DNA from: Chloroflexaceae bacterium
Lineage (GTDB): Bacteria > Chloroflexota > Chloroflexia > Chloroflexales > Chloroflexaceae
DNA: 64,000 nucleotides
Assembly: GCA_025057155.1 (NCBI GenBank)
Contig: JANWYD010000006.1
Coordinates: 62,001 to 126,000, forward strand
Direction: 5' to 3'
Of the stretch, positions 17,686 to 26,501 are shown piece by piece (the stretch's first letter is position 1; each line of letters opens with the position of its first letter). The notes below the pieces were generated by a model that ran no database searches, was not told the DNA's origin, and saw only the letters and a program-made list of their open reading frames with translations. The translations under genes and the position numbers were made by a program.

Positions 17686-18060
17686 TCACAAGTCAGCCAC
17701 GTAGGCCGCGTAGGCGCCGGGGTTCTCCCAGACGCGCACGCTGAGGCGCGCCAGTTCGAGGCCGCGCAGCGCCCCCGCCAGCCATTCCCAGCAGAAGCGG
17801 GCCACGTTCTCGGCGGTGGTGTTAACCCCGGCCAGCCCTGGCACCTCCCCCAGATCGCGGTAGTGCAACTCGGCGACCAGGGCCTGCACCGCGTCCTGAA
17901 GCGTCGTGATATTGAAGAGCGTCCCATCGGGACGCAGGGCCGGCCCGGACACCGCGACCTCCAGCCGGTAGGTGTGGCCGTGCATCCGGGTGGCCGGGCC
18001 GAAGTCGCCCGCCAGGCGGTGGGCAGCCTCGAAGTGGGTGGCTATGCCGACTTCGTACAT
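17686..18060 (-). CDS. 6-pyruvoyl-tetrahydropterin synthase / QueD-like protein
   Basis: A 124-residue T-fold protein of the PTPS/QueD family. Zinc ligands are present as His14 (FEAAHRL) and His27/His29 (MHGHTY). The C-terminal LSVRVWENPGAYAAY carries the pterin-anchoring Glu. However, the catalytic Cys of QueD, expected four residues before the HGH motif (CxxxHGH), is Ala23 here. It may therefore not be a standard queuosine enzyme; PTPS-like proteins with altered chemistry are known. The start at 18060 (MYEVGIATHF) fits the family N-terminus better than 18084. Confidence 0.8.
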   Translation of the reverse strand: MYEVGIATHFEAAHRLAGDFGPATRMHGHTYRLEVAVSGPALRPDGTLFNITTLQDAVQALVAELHYRDLGEVPGLAGVNTTAENVARFCWEWLAGALRGLELARLSVRVWENPGAYAAYVADL

Positions 18061-18078
18061 GCTGAGGAAACCCCTGTA

Positions 18079-18100
18079 GGGCAACCTTGTAAGGTTGCCC
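18079..18100. terminator. Perfect GCAACCTT/AAGGTTGC hairpin between TetR and PTPS genes
   Basis: A perfect 10+10 inverted repeat with a 2-base loop lies between the TetR stop (18106) and the PTPS start (18060). Related GCAACC/GGTTGC hairpins sit in other gaps, so it may be a dispersed element that also acts as a terminator. No T-run is obvious on the minus strand. Confidence 0.5.
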
Positions 18101-18105
18101 TTACA

Positions 18106-18735
18106 TTAATCCGATGTGTTTTGCGCCGCAACAGGGCTGGCCGGTCGCGGCAACCCCCGGCGAAAGAGATCCACCACCGTATCGGCCAGGCGTTCGGCGT
18201 CGGGTTCGTCAACGATGCTCAGCCGCCCGACGCTGGGAGTGAGACTGAGGGCGTAGTACACGCGCACCAGGCTGGGAACATCCGCGCCGGGGTCAATTTC
18301 GCCGGCCTGGATCGCCTCGTGGAAGGTGGCGACGATCGTTTCGTCAATGCGCTTCAAGCACGCGCGGGAGTGAGGATGGCGCTCCAGCAGGTCAACGATC
18401 TCCGGCAGCCACAGTTGCATAGTGCTGGTGCGGTGCTCAACCTGAAGCCGCACGCTGGTGTGCAGGAAGCGCAGGAGCCGTTCCAGCGGCGAAGCGGAGC
18501 GCTCACCGGCGACCAGGGCCAGCATGCGCTCGATTAACTGGGTCGCCATTGCCGCGATCAGATCCTCTTTGGTGGGAAACTGGTTGTAGAGCGTCGGCTT
18601 GGAGACCCCCACGCGGGCGGCCAGTTCGTCCATTGACATGGCCGCGTAGCCACGCTCGGTCAACAACTGGTGGGTGGCCTCCAGGATCTCCTCGCGGAGC
18701 ATCTGGCGACGGCGTTCGCGGAGTGAGTGGGTCAT
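18106..18735 (-). CDS. TetR/AcrR family transcriptional regulator
   Basis: A 209-residue repressor-type protein. The N-terminal helix-turn-helix reads YAAMSMDELAARVGVSKPTLY, followed by NQFPTKEDLIAAM, the standard TetR DNA-binding domain. The C-terminal 150 residues form the ligand domain with no recognisable specificity. It lies downstream of and on the same strand as an RND efflux permease and adaptor, so it plausibly represses that pump, as AcrR-type proteins commonly do. A repeat-rich gap of 460 bp separates it from the adaptor gene. Confidence 0.9.
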   Translation of the reverse strand: MTHSLRERRRQMLREEILEATHQLLTERGYAAMSMDELAARVGVSKPTLYNQFPTKEDLIAAMATQLIERMLALVAGERSASPLERLLRFLHTSVRLQVEHRTSTMQLWLPEIVDLLERHPHSRACLKRIDETIVATFHEAIQAGEIDPGADVPSLVRVYYALSLTPSVGRLSIVDEPDAERLADTVVDLFRRGLPRPASPVAAQNTSD

Positions 18736-18769
18736 AGCATCTTCTTCGATTCGCTCTGTTTTTCAACAC

Positions 18770-19190
18770 GGGGCAGCCGCGTTGCCCGGCACCCCGCCCA
18801 CCGGGGTGTCAGGCGCCCCGCCACCGGCCAGACGTTGGGGCAACCGGGTTTCTCCGGGCCTCGGCCCACCGGGTTGCCCCGCGCCCCGGCCCGCTGCGGT
18901 GGCAGGCGCCCCGGCCTACCTGGTTGCGCCCGCCCCGGCCCACCGGCTGGCCCCGCGCCCCGGCCCGCTGCGGTGGCAGGCGCCCCGGCACTGGCTAGAG
19001 GCTGGGGAAACCGGGTTTCCCCAGGCCCCGGCCTACCTGGTTGCGCCCGCCCCCGGCTGGCCCCGCGCCCCGGCCCGCTGCGGTGGCAGACGCCCCTGCA
19101 CCGGCTAGAGGTTGGGGAAACCGGGTTTCCCCAGGCCCCGGCCTCCCGGATCGCGCCCGCGCCCCGGACCCGGAGGACGCCTGACGGGGC
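18770..19190. repeat. GC-rich degenerate tandem repeats
   Basis: This gap holds imperfect units built from GGGGAAACCGGGTTTCCCC-like palindromes, CCCCGCGCCCCGGCCCGCTG blocks (three copies) and GGTTGCGCCCGCCCC. Two near-identical copies of a unit of about 110 bp start at 19002 and 19112, and a diverged one at about 18835. Frames read through here are low-complexity Pro/Arg/Gly and are not taken as genes. Confidence 0.8.
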
Positions 19191-19195
19191 TTCAA

Positions 19196-20749
19196 TCACC
19201 CCTCGGTTTTGATGCTCACCCTGGCGCTCATCCCCGCCCGAAGCGCTGGGTCCAGGGTATCGAGGGTGATGCGCACGGTGTAGGTGCGCACATTGCCAAT
19301 CACCGTAGCAGTCGGCGCGACATAGGTCACCGTTCCAGCGAAGGTCTTGCCGGGAATGGCGTCCAGGCTCACGTCAGCAGGCATGCCCTCACGCACACGG
19401 GCCACGTCGGTGTCGCTGACATTGACCTCCACCCGCAGTTCGCTTATGTCAACGATCTGGATGGCCGGGAGAGCGGCGGTACCCACCGGGTCGCCGGGAT
19501 CGATGTTGACCTGCGCGACGATGCCGTCGAAGGGCGCGCGGAGCACCGACTTGTCGAGATTGAGCCGGGCGGATTCCAGGGCGACTTCGGCGGCGGTTAC
19601 CTGGGCCAGCGCAGCGGCCAGGGTCGCCGCGCTGGGATCGGCGGTGATGCGCGCCAGGTTGGCTCGCGCGGCTGCCAGGCTGGCCTCGGCGGCCTCCAGA
19701 CCGCCAGCGCGCTGGTCGCCGCGGAGCTTTTCGAGGTTGGCCCGGGCCTGGGCCACCTGGGCAGCCACGGCGGCGCGTTGCTCGGCGGTGGCGCCATCGA
19801 GCAGCCGCTGGAGGCTGGCCTGGGCCTGGCGGAGCTGCGCCTCGGCGGCCTGCAGGCCCTCGATTTCAGCCTGCTGCGCCTGCTCAAACGCTACGCGGGC
19901 CTGCTCAAGCTGGGCCTCGGCGGTCTGCACGGCGCGCAGGGCCGACGCTTCGCGGTCGCGGGCCTCGCGGGGCAACTCGACGGGCAACTTCTCCAGTTCA
20001 CGGTTGCGCCAGTAGATCGTGCTGTAGGCGTCCTGGGCGTCGCGGAGCTGGTTGGCGGCCTGCTCCATCCGCAACTGGGCGCTGGTCTTGGCGGCCGAGA
20101 GATTGGCCCGCTGGAGTTCGAGATTGGCCGCGGCCTGTTGCACCGCTGCCTCGGCCTGCTGGAGATCGGTGGCTCTGGGCCCGGCCTCAATCTCCGCCTG
20201 GCGCGCCAGGGCCGACTGGAGGGCCTGCTCGGCGGCGGCGATGTCGGCGTCGGTGACGCTGCCCCGCGCCTGGCGCAGCGCCGCCTGGGCCTGAGCCACC
20301 TGGGCGCGGGCCGCGGCGATCTCCTCGGCGCTGGCGCCCTCGACCAGCCGGTCGTAGTTGGCCCGCGCCTGGGCCAGGGCGGCCTCAGCCTGGCGCACCT
20401 GCAACTCCAGCTCGGCCCGGTCCAGCCGGGCTAACTCCTGGCCAGCCTGCACCCGCGCGCCCTCTTCAACCAGCACCTCGGCGACGACGCCCGGCACACG
20501 GAAGCTCAGCTCGGCGGAACTGCGGGCGGCGATCTCGCCCGAGGCGGTGACGCCAGGGTTCAGAACGGGCGCGGGCGTCGGCGCGACCTGCCTGGCGGGC
20601 GCGGAGGCGTCGCCGGCGCCTGCGGGCGCTGTGGTCGGCAACACCATCGTTGGACGGATCTCTACCGTAGGCTGCGGCGCGGTGGTGGGTGCGGCGCAGG
20701 CGCCCAGGGCCGCAGCCAGGAGCACAATAGCGAGAATCTTCTGGTACAC
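19196..20749 (-). CDS. RND efflux periplasmic adaptor lipoprotein (HlyD/MFP family)
   Basis: A 517-residue membrane fusion protein. The GTG start at 20749 is chosen because it gives a lipoprotein signal (YQKILAIVLLAAALGAC, lipobox Cys near 18) and has GGAG about 10 bp upstream; the longer frame to 20902 would bury this signal. The order is lipoyl half-domain (RVPGVVAEVLVEEGARVQAG), a very long Ala/Glu/Gln-rich coiled-coil hairpin (about residues 100-380), second lipoyl half (LRAPFDGIVAQVNIDPG), then a beta-barrel with a C-terminal GMSARVSIKTEG. It links the RND pump to an outer partner and belongs with 20987-24292. Confidence 0.9.
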   Translation of the reverse strand: MYQKILAIVLLAAALGACAAPTTAPQPTVEIRPTMVLPTTAPAGAGDASAPARQVAPTPAPVLNPGVTASGEIAARSSAELSFRVPGVVAEVLVEEGARVQAGQELARLDRAELELQVRQAEAALAQARANYDRLVEGASAEEIAAARAQVAQAQAALRQARGSVTDADIAAAEQALQSALARQAEIEAGPRATDLQQAEAAVQQAAANLELQRANLSAAKTSAQLRMEQAANQLRDAQDAYSTIYWRNRELEKLPVELPREARDREASALRAVQTAEAQLEQARVAFEQAQQAEIEGLQAAEAQLRQAQASLQRLLDGATAEQRAAVAAQVAQARANLEKLRGDQRAGGLEAAEASLAAARANLARITADPSAATLAAALAQVTAAEVALESARLNLDKSVLRAPFDGIVAQVNIDPGDPVGTAALPAIQIVDISELRVEVNVSDTDVARVREGMPADVSLDAIPGKTFAGTVTYVAPTATVIGNVRTYTVRITLDTLDPALRAGMSARVSIKTEG

Positions 20750-20986
20750 GGAATAGACTCCATATGACGTAAGGGGAACGATCCTCAACCTCCCCGGGCC
20801 TCCTCCCCCTCCACCGCAGGTGGAGAGGGAGGGCGCGCCGAGTGCAGCGAGGCGGGGGAGGGTGAGGAGCGGCGCCCCGATGCCGATTGCAGGAATATGC
20901 ACAAACCAGGTTTCTCTACTCCCCTGCCCCTGGGAGGGTCTGGGAGGGCTTCGCCCTCCCAGGGAAATCCGCTCGTCAAACCTCGC
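20750..20986. other. Gap between RND permease and adaptor
   Basis: Contains a hairpin (CCACCGCAGGTGG, about 20812-20824, within CT-rich flanks) and one copy of the dispersed AAACCAGGTTTC palindrome near 20903. No gene is seen. The adaptor ribosome site sits at its left edge. Confidence 0.6.
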
Positions 20987-23900
20987 CTAATCCGCCGACG
21001 GCTCGGACGTTGGCGCCGCCGGGCCGGGCAACGATGGGATGGGCGGATCGCCAGCGGGCGCGGCGGGCGCGACATGGAGCGCGGGCGCTTCTGGCTGCGC
21101 CGCCGCCGGAATGCGGCGCCGCACCCAGGCCGAGAACCGGCTGACTGCCGAGTCCATCAGGCTGTAGACCGTCGGCACCACCAGCAGGGTCAGCAACGTC
21201 GAGGTGGTCATGCCGCCGATGATTACCCAGGCCAGCCCCTTGCGGAACTCGCTGCCCTCACCGGTGGCGATGACGTGAAGGCCCAGCGCCGTGGGCAAGG
21301 CCCCGGCGATCAGCGAGAGAGCCGTCATCAGGATCGGGCGCAGGCGGATGGCCCCCGCCAGGCGCAGCGCATCGTGCTTGCTCAGCCCCAGCTCGCGCAG
21401 GCGGTTGGTGAAGTCCACCAGCAGGATCGAGTTCTTCACCACCAGACCAAGCAGCATGATCAGGCCGATCATGCCCGTGATGTCGAGGTCAATGCCGATG
21501 ATGCGCAGCACCAGGAAGGCGCCGATGAAGCTGAAGGGCATGGCCATCATGATCACGAGCGGCTGGGAGAAGGAGCCAAACTGCGAGGCCAGCACCATGT
21601 AGACGAACAGCACCGAGAGGCCCATTGCCAGCAACAGCGACTCGAAGCCCTCGCTGGTCTGCTGCAGGGTGCCGACGTAGCTCACGATCACATCGCTCGG
21701 AATGCCCAGGGCAGCGATGCGCGGGGCGATTTCGGCCTGCACCTCGCCCAGATTGCGCCCCCCTTCGAGGTTCGCGCCGATAAGCACCTGGTTGAGGCGG
21801 TCAAAGCGGCGGATGGTCACCGGGCTGGAGGCCAGTTCCACCGTGCCCAGGGCGCTGAGAGGCACGTTGCCGGTGCGCGTGGGAATGCTGATCGCCCCCA
21901 GCGCCTCCACTCCGCTGCGATCCTCCGGCTCCAGACGCACCACGACGTCGGTGTCGGTCCCGTCCTGGCGCAGCACGGTGGCCCGGTCGCCGTTGATCAG
22001 CGCGCGCACCGAGGTGGCGATGTCGTCGTTGGTCACTCCCACCTCGCCGATGCGGCCGGGATCGGCGCGGAAGCGCAACTCGGGCTTGCCGAACTGGAAG
22101 TTCGTGTCAACGTCCACCAGGCCGGGGGTGCGCTGCAGCTCGGCCATCACCGCCTGCACCACCGGTTCGAGTTCGGCTACGGGCCGCGTGGTTTGCAGGC
22201 TAACCTGCAATTCGCGCCCGGCCACCCCGGTGCTGGTGGGCTGGAAGCTCGGCTGGGCGAAGGAGAGCCGCGGCAGGAAGCCCAACTGGTCGCGTAAACG
22301 CTCCTGCACCGGCACCGTCGGCGTGCGCCCTTTGAGTTTGACGAAGAACTCGGCGCGTTCAGGGTTGCCGGCGAACCCGACATTGGCGATCACCGTCTCC
22401 ACCGCCGGATCGGCCAGCAGCACCTGCTCGGCCTGCCGGGCCAGGCTGTTGGTCTGCTCAAGCGCCGTACCGGGAGGGGCCTCAAAGCCCATCAAAAACT
22501 GGTGCGGGTCCTGCTCGGGGAAGAAGCTGAACTTGAGACCGCTGGCAACCACCATGCTGAGCGCCAGCACGCCAATCGCAATGCCAACGACGATCAGCCG
22601 GTTGCGGGTAGAGCGCAGCGTCCAGGCCAGCAGCGAGCCATAGGCCCGCCCCATGCGCCCGGGATCCTCCTGGGCCTCGTGGATCAGCCCGGCGTCGCGC
22701 TCGATATGCTCGCCCTCCAGATGATCGAGCTTGAGACCGGGAACCGCGTCGTGGTGCGGCCCGGTATGCTGGTGCGGCTTGACCGTGGCGCCGGGGAAGA
22801 CGTTGGCCGACATCATCGGGGCCAGGGTGAACGCTTCGGCCAGCGAGAGGAGAATGGCAATGGAGACCACCAGGCCGAAAGACTTGAAGACGATGCCGGC
22901 GGTGCCTTCAGCGAAGGTCACGGGCACGAACACGGCGACGATGGTCAGGGTCATCGCCACTACCGAGAGACCAACCTCCCAGGTGCCTTTCGACGCGGCC
23001 ACGCGCGCCGATTCGCCCCGCTCCATATGGCGGAAAATGTTCTCGCGGACCACGATCGCGTCGTCAATCACCAGACCGACGCAGAGGGACAGCGCCAGCA
23101 GGGTGATCAGGTTGATGGTCAGCCCGAAGAACGGCATAAAGATAAACGTGCCGATCAGAATAATGGGCAGACCGGCCATGGTAATGATCGTGCTGCGGAG
23201 GTTGCGGAAGAACAGCCAGACCACAGCGAAGGCCGCGATGGAGGCGAAGACCAGTTCTTCAAGCGAACTGGCGACCGACGAGCGCACGGCCTCGGAGTCG
23301 TCGCGAGGAATGGTGTAGGTCAGGTCAGGGCGACTGGCAAACACCTCGGCGAGCGTCTTCCGCACATTGTCGGCCACGGCGACGGTGTTGGCCCCGCTCT
23401 GCTTGCGGACCTGGAGGATAATCGCGTCGCTGCCATTGAGGCGCGAGATGCGGGTCACATCGGCCACGCCGTCCTCGACGCGGGCCACATCGCCGACGCG
23501 GTATGGCGTGCCAGTGATCTGGACGCGGGCGATATCCTCAGGGGTCTGGAGCAACGACGGGACGCGCAGGCTGATCTCCTGGTCGCCCTGGGTAATCGTG
23601 CCGAGGCCCAGGTTAGTGTTGGCCTGGCGCAGGGAATTGCTGATCTGGGAGGGCAAAATGCCATAGGCCTGGAGCTTTTCCAGGTCCATCAGCACGTTGA
23701 TCTGGCGAGTTTCGCCACCGCTGACGCTGATCGAGCCAACGCCCTGGGCGCGCTGCAACAGGGGCACAATCTCATCATCAAGGATGCGACGCAGTTCCAG
23801 GGGCGACTGCCCGGCGGTACCGGCCACGGCGATGGCCATGATCGGTTCCTGGTTAGGGTCGAAGCGTTCATAGACCGGCTGGCGCACATCGCGGGGCAGG

Positions 23901-24292
23901 GTGGGGAGCACCGCGTTGACCTTCTCGCGCACCTGTTGTTCCGCCTCGCGAATGTCCGTGCCGGCTTTGAACTCCAGGAGGATGAGAGCAAAGCCCTCAC
24001 TGGCCTGCGAGGTGATATCCTCGAGGCCCGCCAGCGTATTGACCGCATCTTCAATCGGCTTGACCACCTGATCGGCGACGCTCTCCGGACCAGCGCCGGG
24101 GTAGGTGATCGACACCGCCATCACCGGGATGTCAATATCGGGCAGCAGGTTGACGGGCGTGGTGCGAAAGGCGAGGATGCCAAAGGTGAGCACCGCCAGC
24201 ATGATCATGGTGATGAACACCGGCTGGCGGATGGACATATCGGAGATCCAGAGGCCGTTGAGCTTCTCTTTCTGGCTGGGGCCGGTTGCCAT
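20987..24292 (-). CDS. RND family multidrug efflux permease (HAE1/AcrB-like)
   Basis: A 1101-residue inner-membrane pump, slightly longer than AcrB (about 1050). It starts with the usual WISDMSIRQPVFITMIML first helix. The conserved acidic pair of the proton relay in TM4 is seen in VGLVIDDAIVVREN. The two large periplasmic loops and the second half (LVIMMAMPFSFIGAFLVLR, GLVVKNSILLVDFTNRL) are complete. A Pro/Ala-rich tail of about 40 residues ends the protein. The ribosome site AGGAGAAGG lies just before the ATG. It forms an efflux unit with the adaptor downstream; an outer-membrane factor gene is not in the window. Confidence 0.95.
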   Translation of the reverse strand: MATGPSQKEKLNGLWISDMSIRQPVFITMIMLAVLTFGILAFRTTPVNLLPDIDIPVMAVSITYPGAGPESVADQVVKPIEDAVNTLAGLEDITSQASEGFALILLEFKAGTDIREAEQQVREKVNAVLPTLPRDVRQPVYERFDPNQEPIMAIAVAGTAGQSPLELRRILDDEIVPLLQRAQGVGSISVSGGETRQINVLMDLEKLQAYGILPSQISNSLRQANTNLGLGTITQGDQEISLRVPSLLQTPEDIARVQITGTPYRVGDVARVEDGVADVTRISRLNGSDAIILQVRKQSGANTVAVADNVRKTLAEVFASRPDLTYTIPRDDSEAVRSSVASSLEELVFASIAAFAVVWLFFRNLRSTIITMAGLPIILIGTFIFMPFFGLTINLITLLALSLCVGLVIDDAIVVRENIFRHMERGESARVAASKGTWEVGLSVVAMTLTIVAVFVPVTFAEGTAGIVFKSFGLVVSIAILLSLAEAFTLAPMMSANVFPGATVKPHQHTGPHHDAVPGLKLDHLEGEHIERDAGLIHEAQEDPGRMGRAYGSLLAWTLRSTRNRLIVVGIAIGVLALSMVVASGLKFSFFPEQDPHQFLMGFEAPPGTALEQTNSLARQAEQVLLADPAVETVIANVGFAGNPERAEFFVKLKGRTPTVPVQERLRDQLGFLPRLSFAQPSFQPTSTGVAGRELQVSLQTTRPVAELEPVVQAVMAELQRTPGLVDVDTNFQFGKPELRFRADPGRIGEVGVTNDDIATSVRALINGDRATVLRQDGTDTDVVVRLEPEDRSGVEALGAISIPTRTGNVPLSALGTVELASSPVTIRRFDRLNQVLIGANLEGGRNLGEVQAEIAPRIAALGIPSDVIVSYVGTLQQTSEGFESLLLAMGLSVLFVYMVLASQFGSFSQPLVIMMAMPFSFIGAFLVLRIIGIDLDITGMIGLIMLLGLVVKNSILLVDFTNRLRELGLSKHDALRLAGAIRLRPILMTALSLIAGALPTALGLHVIATGEGSEFRKGLAWVIIGGMTTSTLLTLLVVPTVYSLMDSAVSRFSAWVRRRIPAAAQPEAPALHVAPAAPAGDPPIPSLPGPAAPTSEPSAD

Positions 24293-24712
24293 TACCTTCT
24301 CCTGGATAGGATATGCACATCCTTTGCAAAGACGTTATCTTTACTCTACCGTAAAGTCTTCTGACGCGCAAGTAGATCCGTCCTGGCGGGACGGCTCTAC
24401 CTCTGGGTTCCCTCAGGTAGAGCCGTCCTGGCAGGACAGCTCTCCAAGGCCCCACATAACGCCCGCCGGGGCGTATGTGCCATATGGCACCATACCACTA
24501 CCTCTCTACGCAATAGGAGCGCGGGAGCTTGCACCGTCAGCGCCGAACCTGGTATCGTACTGCCGTTTACGTGCTCTGGCACACCGGCGGAGTCTGGCGC
24601 CCTGTGCGCGTCCCACATCACGGCGGAGCGAAGCCGCCGTAGCTCATAGCGCCTGCGCACCCCGGCGTGTCGCGGCACAACCGGACATCCTGCTGAGGCA
24701 GTGGGGCACCCG
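24293..24712. promoter_or_regulatory. Divergent control region between RND pump and response regulator
   Basis: About 420 bp without a gene. Next to the pump lie two palindromes: CTTTGCAAAG (24321-24330) and TTTAC-N6-GTAAA (24339-24354), candidate operators for the TetR protein. Further out are two copies of a hairpin element, GTAGAnCCGTCCTGG...ACGGCTCTAC (24372-24400) and a sister at 24416-24443. Confidence 0.55.
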
Positions 24713-25501
24713 ATGAACAAGCCACGCATTCTACTCGTAGAGGAGGACCAGAACCTTCGCGCCGCCCTCGACAGCCAGCTTCGCGCCAGGGGACACGCGA
24801 TTGTCGCCACGGGCAGCGCGGAGCAGGCTATGGAGCTTCTCCGCAGTGAATCCTTCACCTTGCTGATGACCGAAGTCGCGCTCGACACAGGCGACGGGAT
24901 CGCCCTGATGGCCGCCGCGCGCCGCCTGCACCCCGACCTGGAACTGATCGTCCTGACCGGCGCGGCGACGCTCGAGTCGGCGATTGCAGCCCTGAACCTC
25001 GGCGCGCGCGCCTACCTGCGGAAACCCTTCACCTTCGACCTTGTGGAGCGATATGTGGAGCGGGCGCTGGAACACTGGCGCTCTCGCAGCGCCCATCACG
25101 CCGCCCTCCGGCACCTGGGCGCCACCCTGTTGCGCATTGCCGAGCTTCACGACAACCCCTACGAGGTCAGCGAACCCCGCGAGGCCCCTCTGCGCATCGG
25201 CGCGCTACAGATTGACCCGCGCCGCCGCCGGGCGACGCTGGGCAACCGGGTCCTGCCGCTCACCAGTGGCGAATTCGATCTGCTGCTCTACCTGGCGCAT
25301 CGCAACGGTGAAGTGCTTTCCCCTGAACGCCTGGCCCGCGACGTACTGGGCTACCACTGCGCGCCCGACGAGGCCCGCGAACTGATCAAGGCCCGCGTGC
25401 ACCGGCTGCGCGCCAAGCTGGAACCCAACCCTCGCGCCCCGACGTTTCTGGTGAGCGTGCGCGGCGCAGGCTATATGCTGACGTCAGGCGAAGAACACTA
25501 A
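24713..25501 (+). CDS. Orphan response regulator, OmpR type, with Glu at the phospho-acceptor position
   Basis: A 262-residue protein: receiver domain (1-120) and C-terminal winged helix (about 165-260, GALQIDPRRRRATLG ... VRGAGYML). In the receiver, the acidic pocket is Glu10/Glu11/Asp12 (LLVEEDQ), the Thr of VLTG and the Lys of LRKPF are present, but the residue aligned with the phospho-acceptor Asp is Glu54 (LLMTEVALDTGDG). Such Glu can mimic phosphorylation, so the protein may be constitutively active. No histidine kinase is adjacent. The ATG at 24713 is preferred to GTG 24701. Confidence 0.85.
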   Translation: MNKPRILLVEEDQNLRAALDSQLRARGHAIVATGSAEQAMELLRSESFTLLMTEVALDTGDGIALMAAARRLHPDLELIVLTGAATLESAIAALNLGARAYLRKPFTFDLVERYVERALEHWRSRSAHHAALRHLGATLLRIAELHDNPYEVSEPREAPLRIGALQIDPRRRRATLGNRVLPLTSGEFDLLLYLAHRNGEVLSPERLARDVLGYHCAPDEARELIKARVHRLRAKLEPNPRAPTFLVSVRGAGYMLTSGEEH

Positions 25502-25833
25502 GGAAACAACGTTTTTCGCTAGACCCCCGCTCCCTCCCCAACCCTTCCCCGGCGGGGTAGGGCGCCCGCAGGTGTAAGGGTTTTTCGAGGGAGAAGGGGT
25601 TTTCAGCATTCCAGCGCACTTACGACCCTCACCCTCTCGCTCCCCTCTCCCGCGAGCAGGAGAGGGGGGAGTTGGGCGTCCCAATGGCCCGAATAGCGAA
25701 TGCGACGCGAGGATGCGCCGGGAAACCCGGCACCTGAGAAGATGCTGAGAGGGAGTGAACGTGCAAGGAACCTGACTGTGCCGCAACCCTCCGGGTTGCG
25801 TTGCGGCAACCCTCCGGGTTGCGACACAGGGGT
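25502..25833. repeat. Intergenic repeat cluster (CT-rich hairpins and GCAACC/GGTTGC)
   Basis: No gene is supported. It holds CCCCTCTCCCGCGAGCAGGAGAGGGG (a hairpin around 25652-25677, reading through a GC core), the CCCTCCCCAACCCTTCCCC block, and two tandem GCAACCCTCCGGGTTGC hairpins near 25783-25821. These look like dispersed intergenic repeats. Confidence 0.65.
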
Positions 25834-26409
25834 CTAGGGTTCTACCGATCTCTGGACGGTGAGCGATTCGGGATAGTCACGCCAGTGGTAGACCACCACC
25901 GTTCCGGTGAGCCGATCATGCCACCCTCGGCGCCGATCGTCCGCCAGAACGTTGAGAAAGCCGAGGTAGAGCGGCAGGGATGAGAGGCTATAGGCCAGGG
26001 TGCGCAGGGCGGCCCTGCCGATGCGCAGCGACGTTCCATCGGCGTGGAGCACGCGCAGGCCCAGCAGGTACTTGCCAATGGTCGCCCCGCCCAGACCCAG
26101 GAACGCAGTGAAGTAAAGAAAGGAGAAGAACTGGAGGCTGGCGAAGCCAAGCAGCAGGTCACGCAGGGGCATTCGTTCCATGGCAAGCCAGCCGGACGCT
26201 CCGAACAGCCAGCGGAACACCTGGTCGATGCCTGAGGTGCGCCAGAGAAAGTCGAGGATAATGGCGCCAACGACCCAGACGCCAAAGATTATCAGCACAT
26301 CAATTACCATCGCCATAGCGCGGGTGACGAAGCCGGCGTAGCCGACAAAGCGCTCGCCGGCCCCGGAAGAGCGCGCTCGGCGCCTGCGCGCGGAGAAACT
26401 GGCAATCAT
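25834..26409 (-). CDS. RDD family membrane protein
   Basis: A 191-residue integral membrane protein. The family signature is visible: GYAGFVTRAMAMVIDVLI near the N-terminus (Arg...Asp of RDD), and ATIGKYLLGLRVLHADG in the later part. There are three to four hydrophobic segments. The start at 26409 has an AGGAGAGGCC ribosome site and drops an unlikely 25-residue extension. RDD proteins are poorly understood; some are implicated in ion transport. It is transcribed with the repeat protein upstream (26502-27854), 92 bp away. Confidence 0.82.
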   Translation of the reverse strand: MIASFSARRRRARSSGAGERFVGYAGFVTRAMAMVIDVLIIFGVWVVGAIILDFLWRTSGIDQVFRWLFGASGWLAMERMPLRDLLLGFASLQFFSFLYFTAFLGLGGATIGKYLLGLRVLHADGTSLRIGRAALRTLAYSLSSLPLYLGFLNVLADDRRRGWHDRLTGTVVVYHWRDYPESLTVQRSVEP

Positions 26410-26501
26410 CGGCCTCTCCTTCTGGTTCAATCGAATTGGCATCAGACGCGCATGTGCTACGCGCCCGCCCCGCAACGAAACCACTGGCGGCGATTCATCG
26501 G

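Noticed and set aside
18727-19212. Frames of 140-160 codons in both strands
   Set aside because: Low-complexity Pro/Arg/Gly translations of GC-rich intergenic repeats.
22502-24364. A 620-codon plus-strand frame
   Set aside because: It is a shadow of the RND permease on the other strand.
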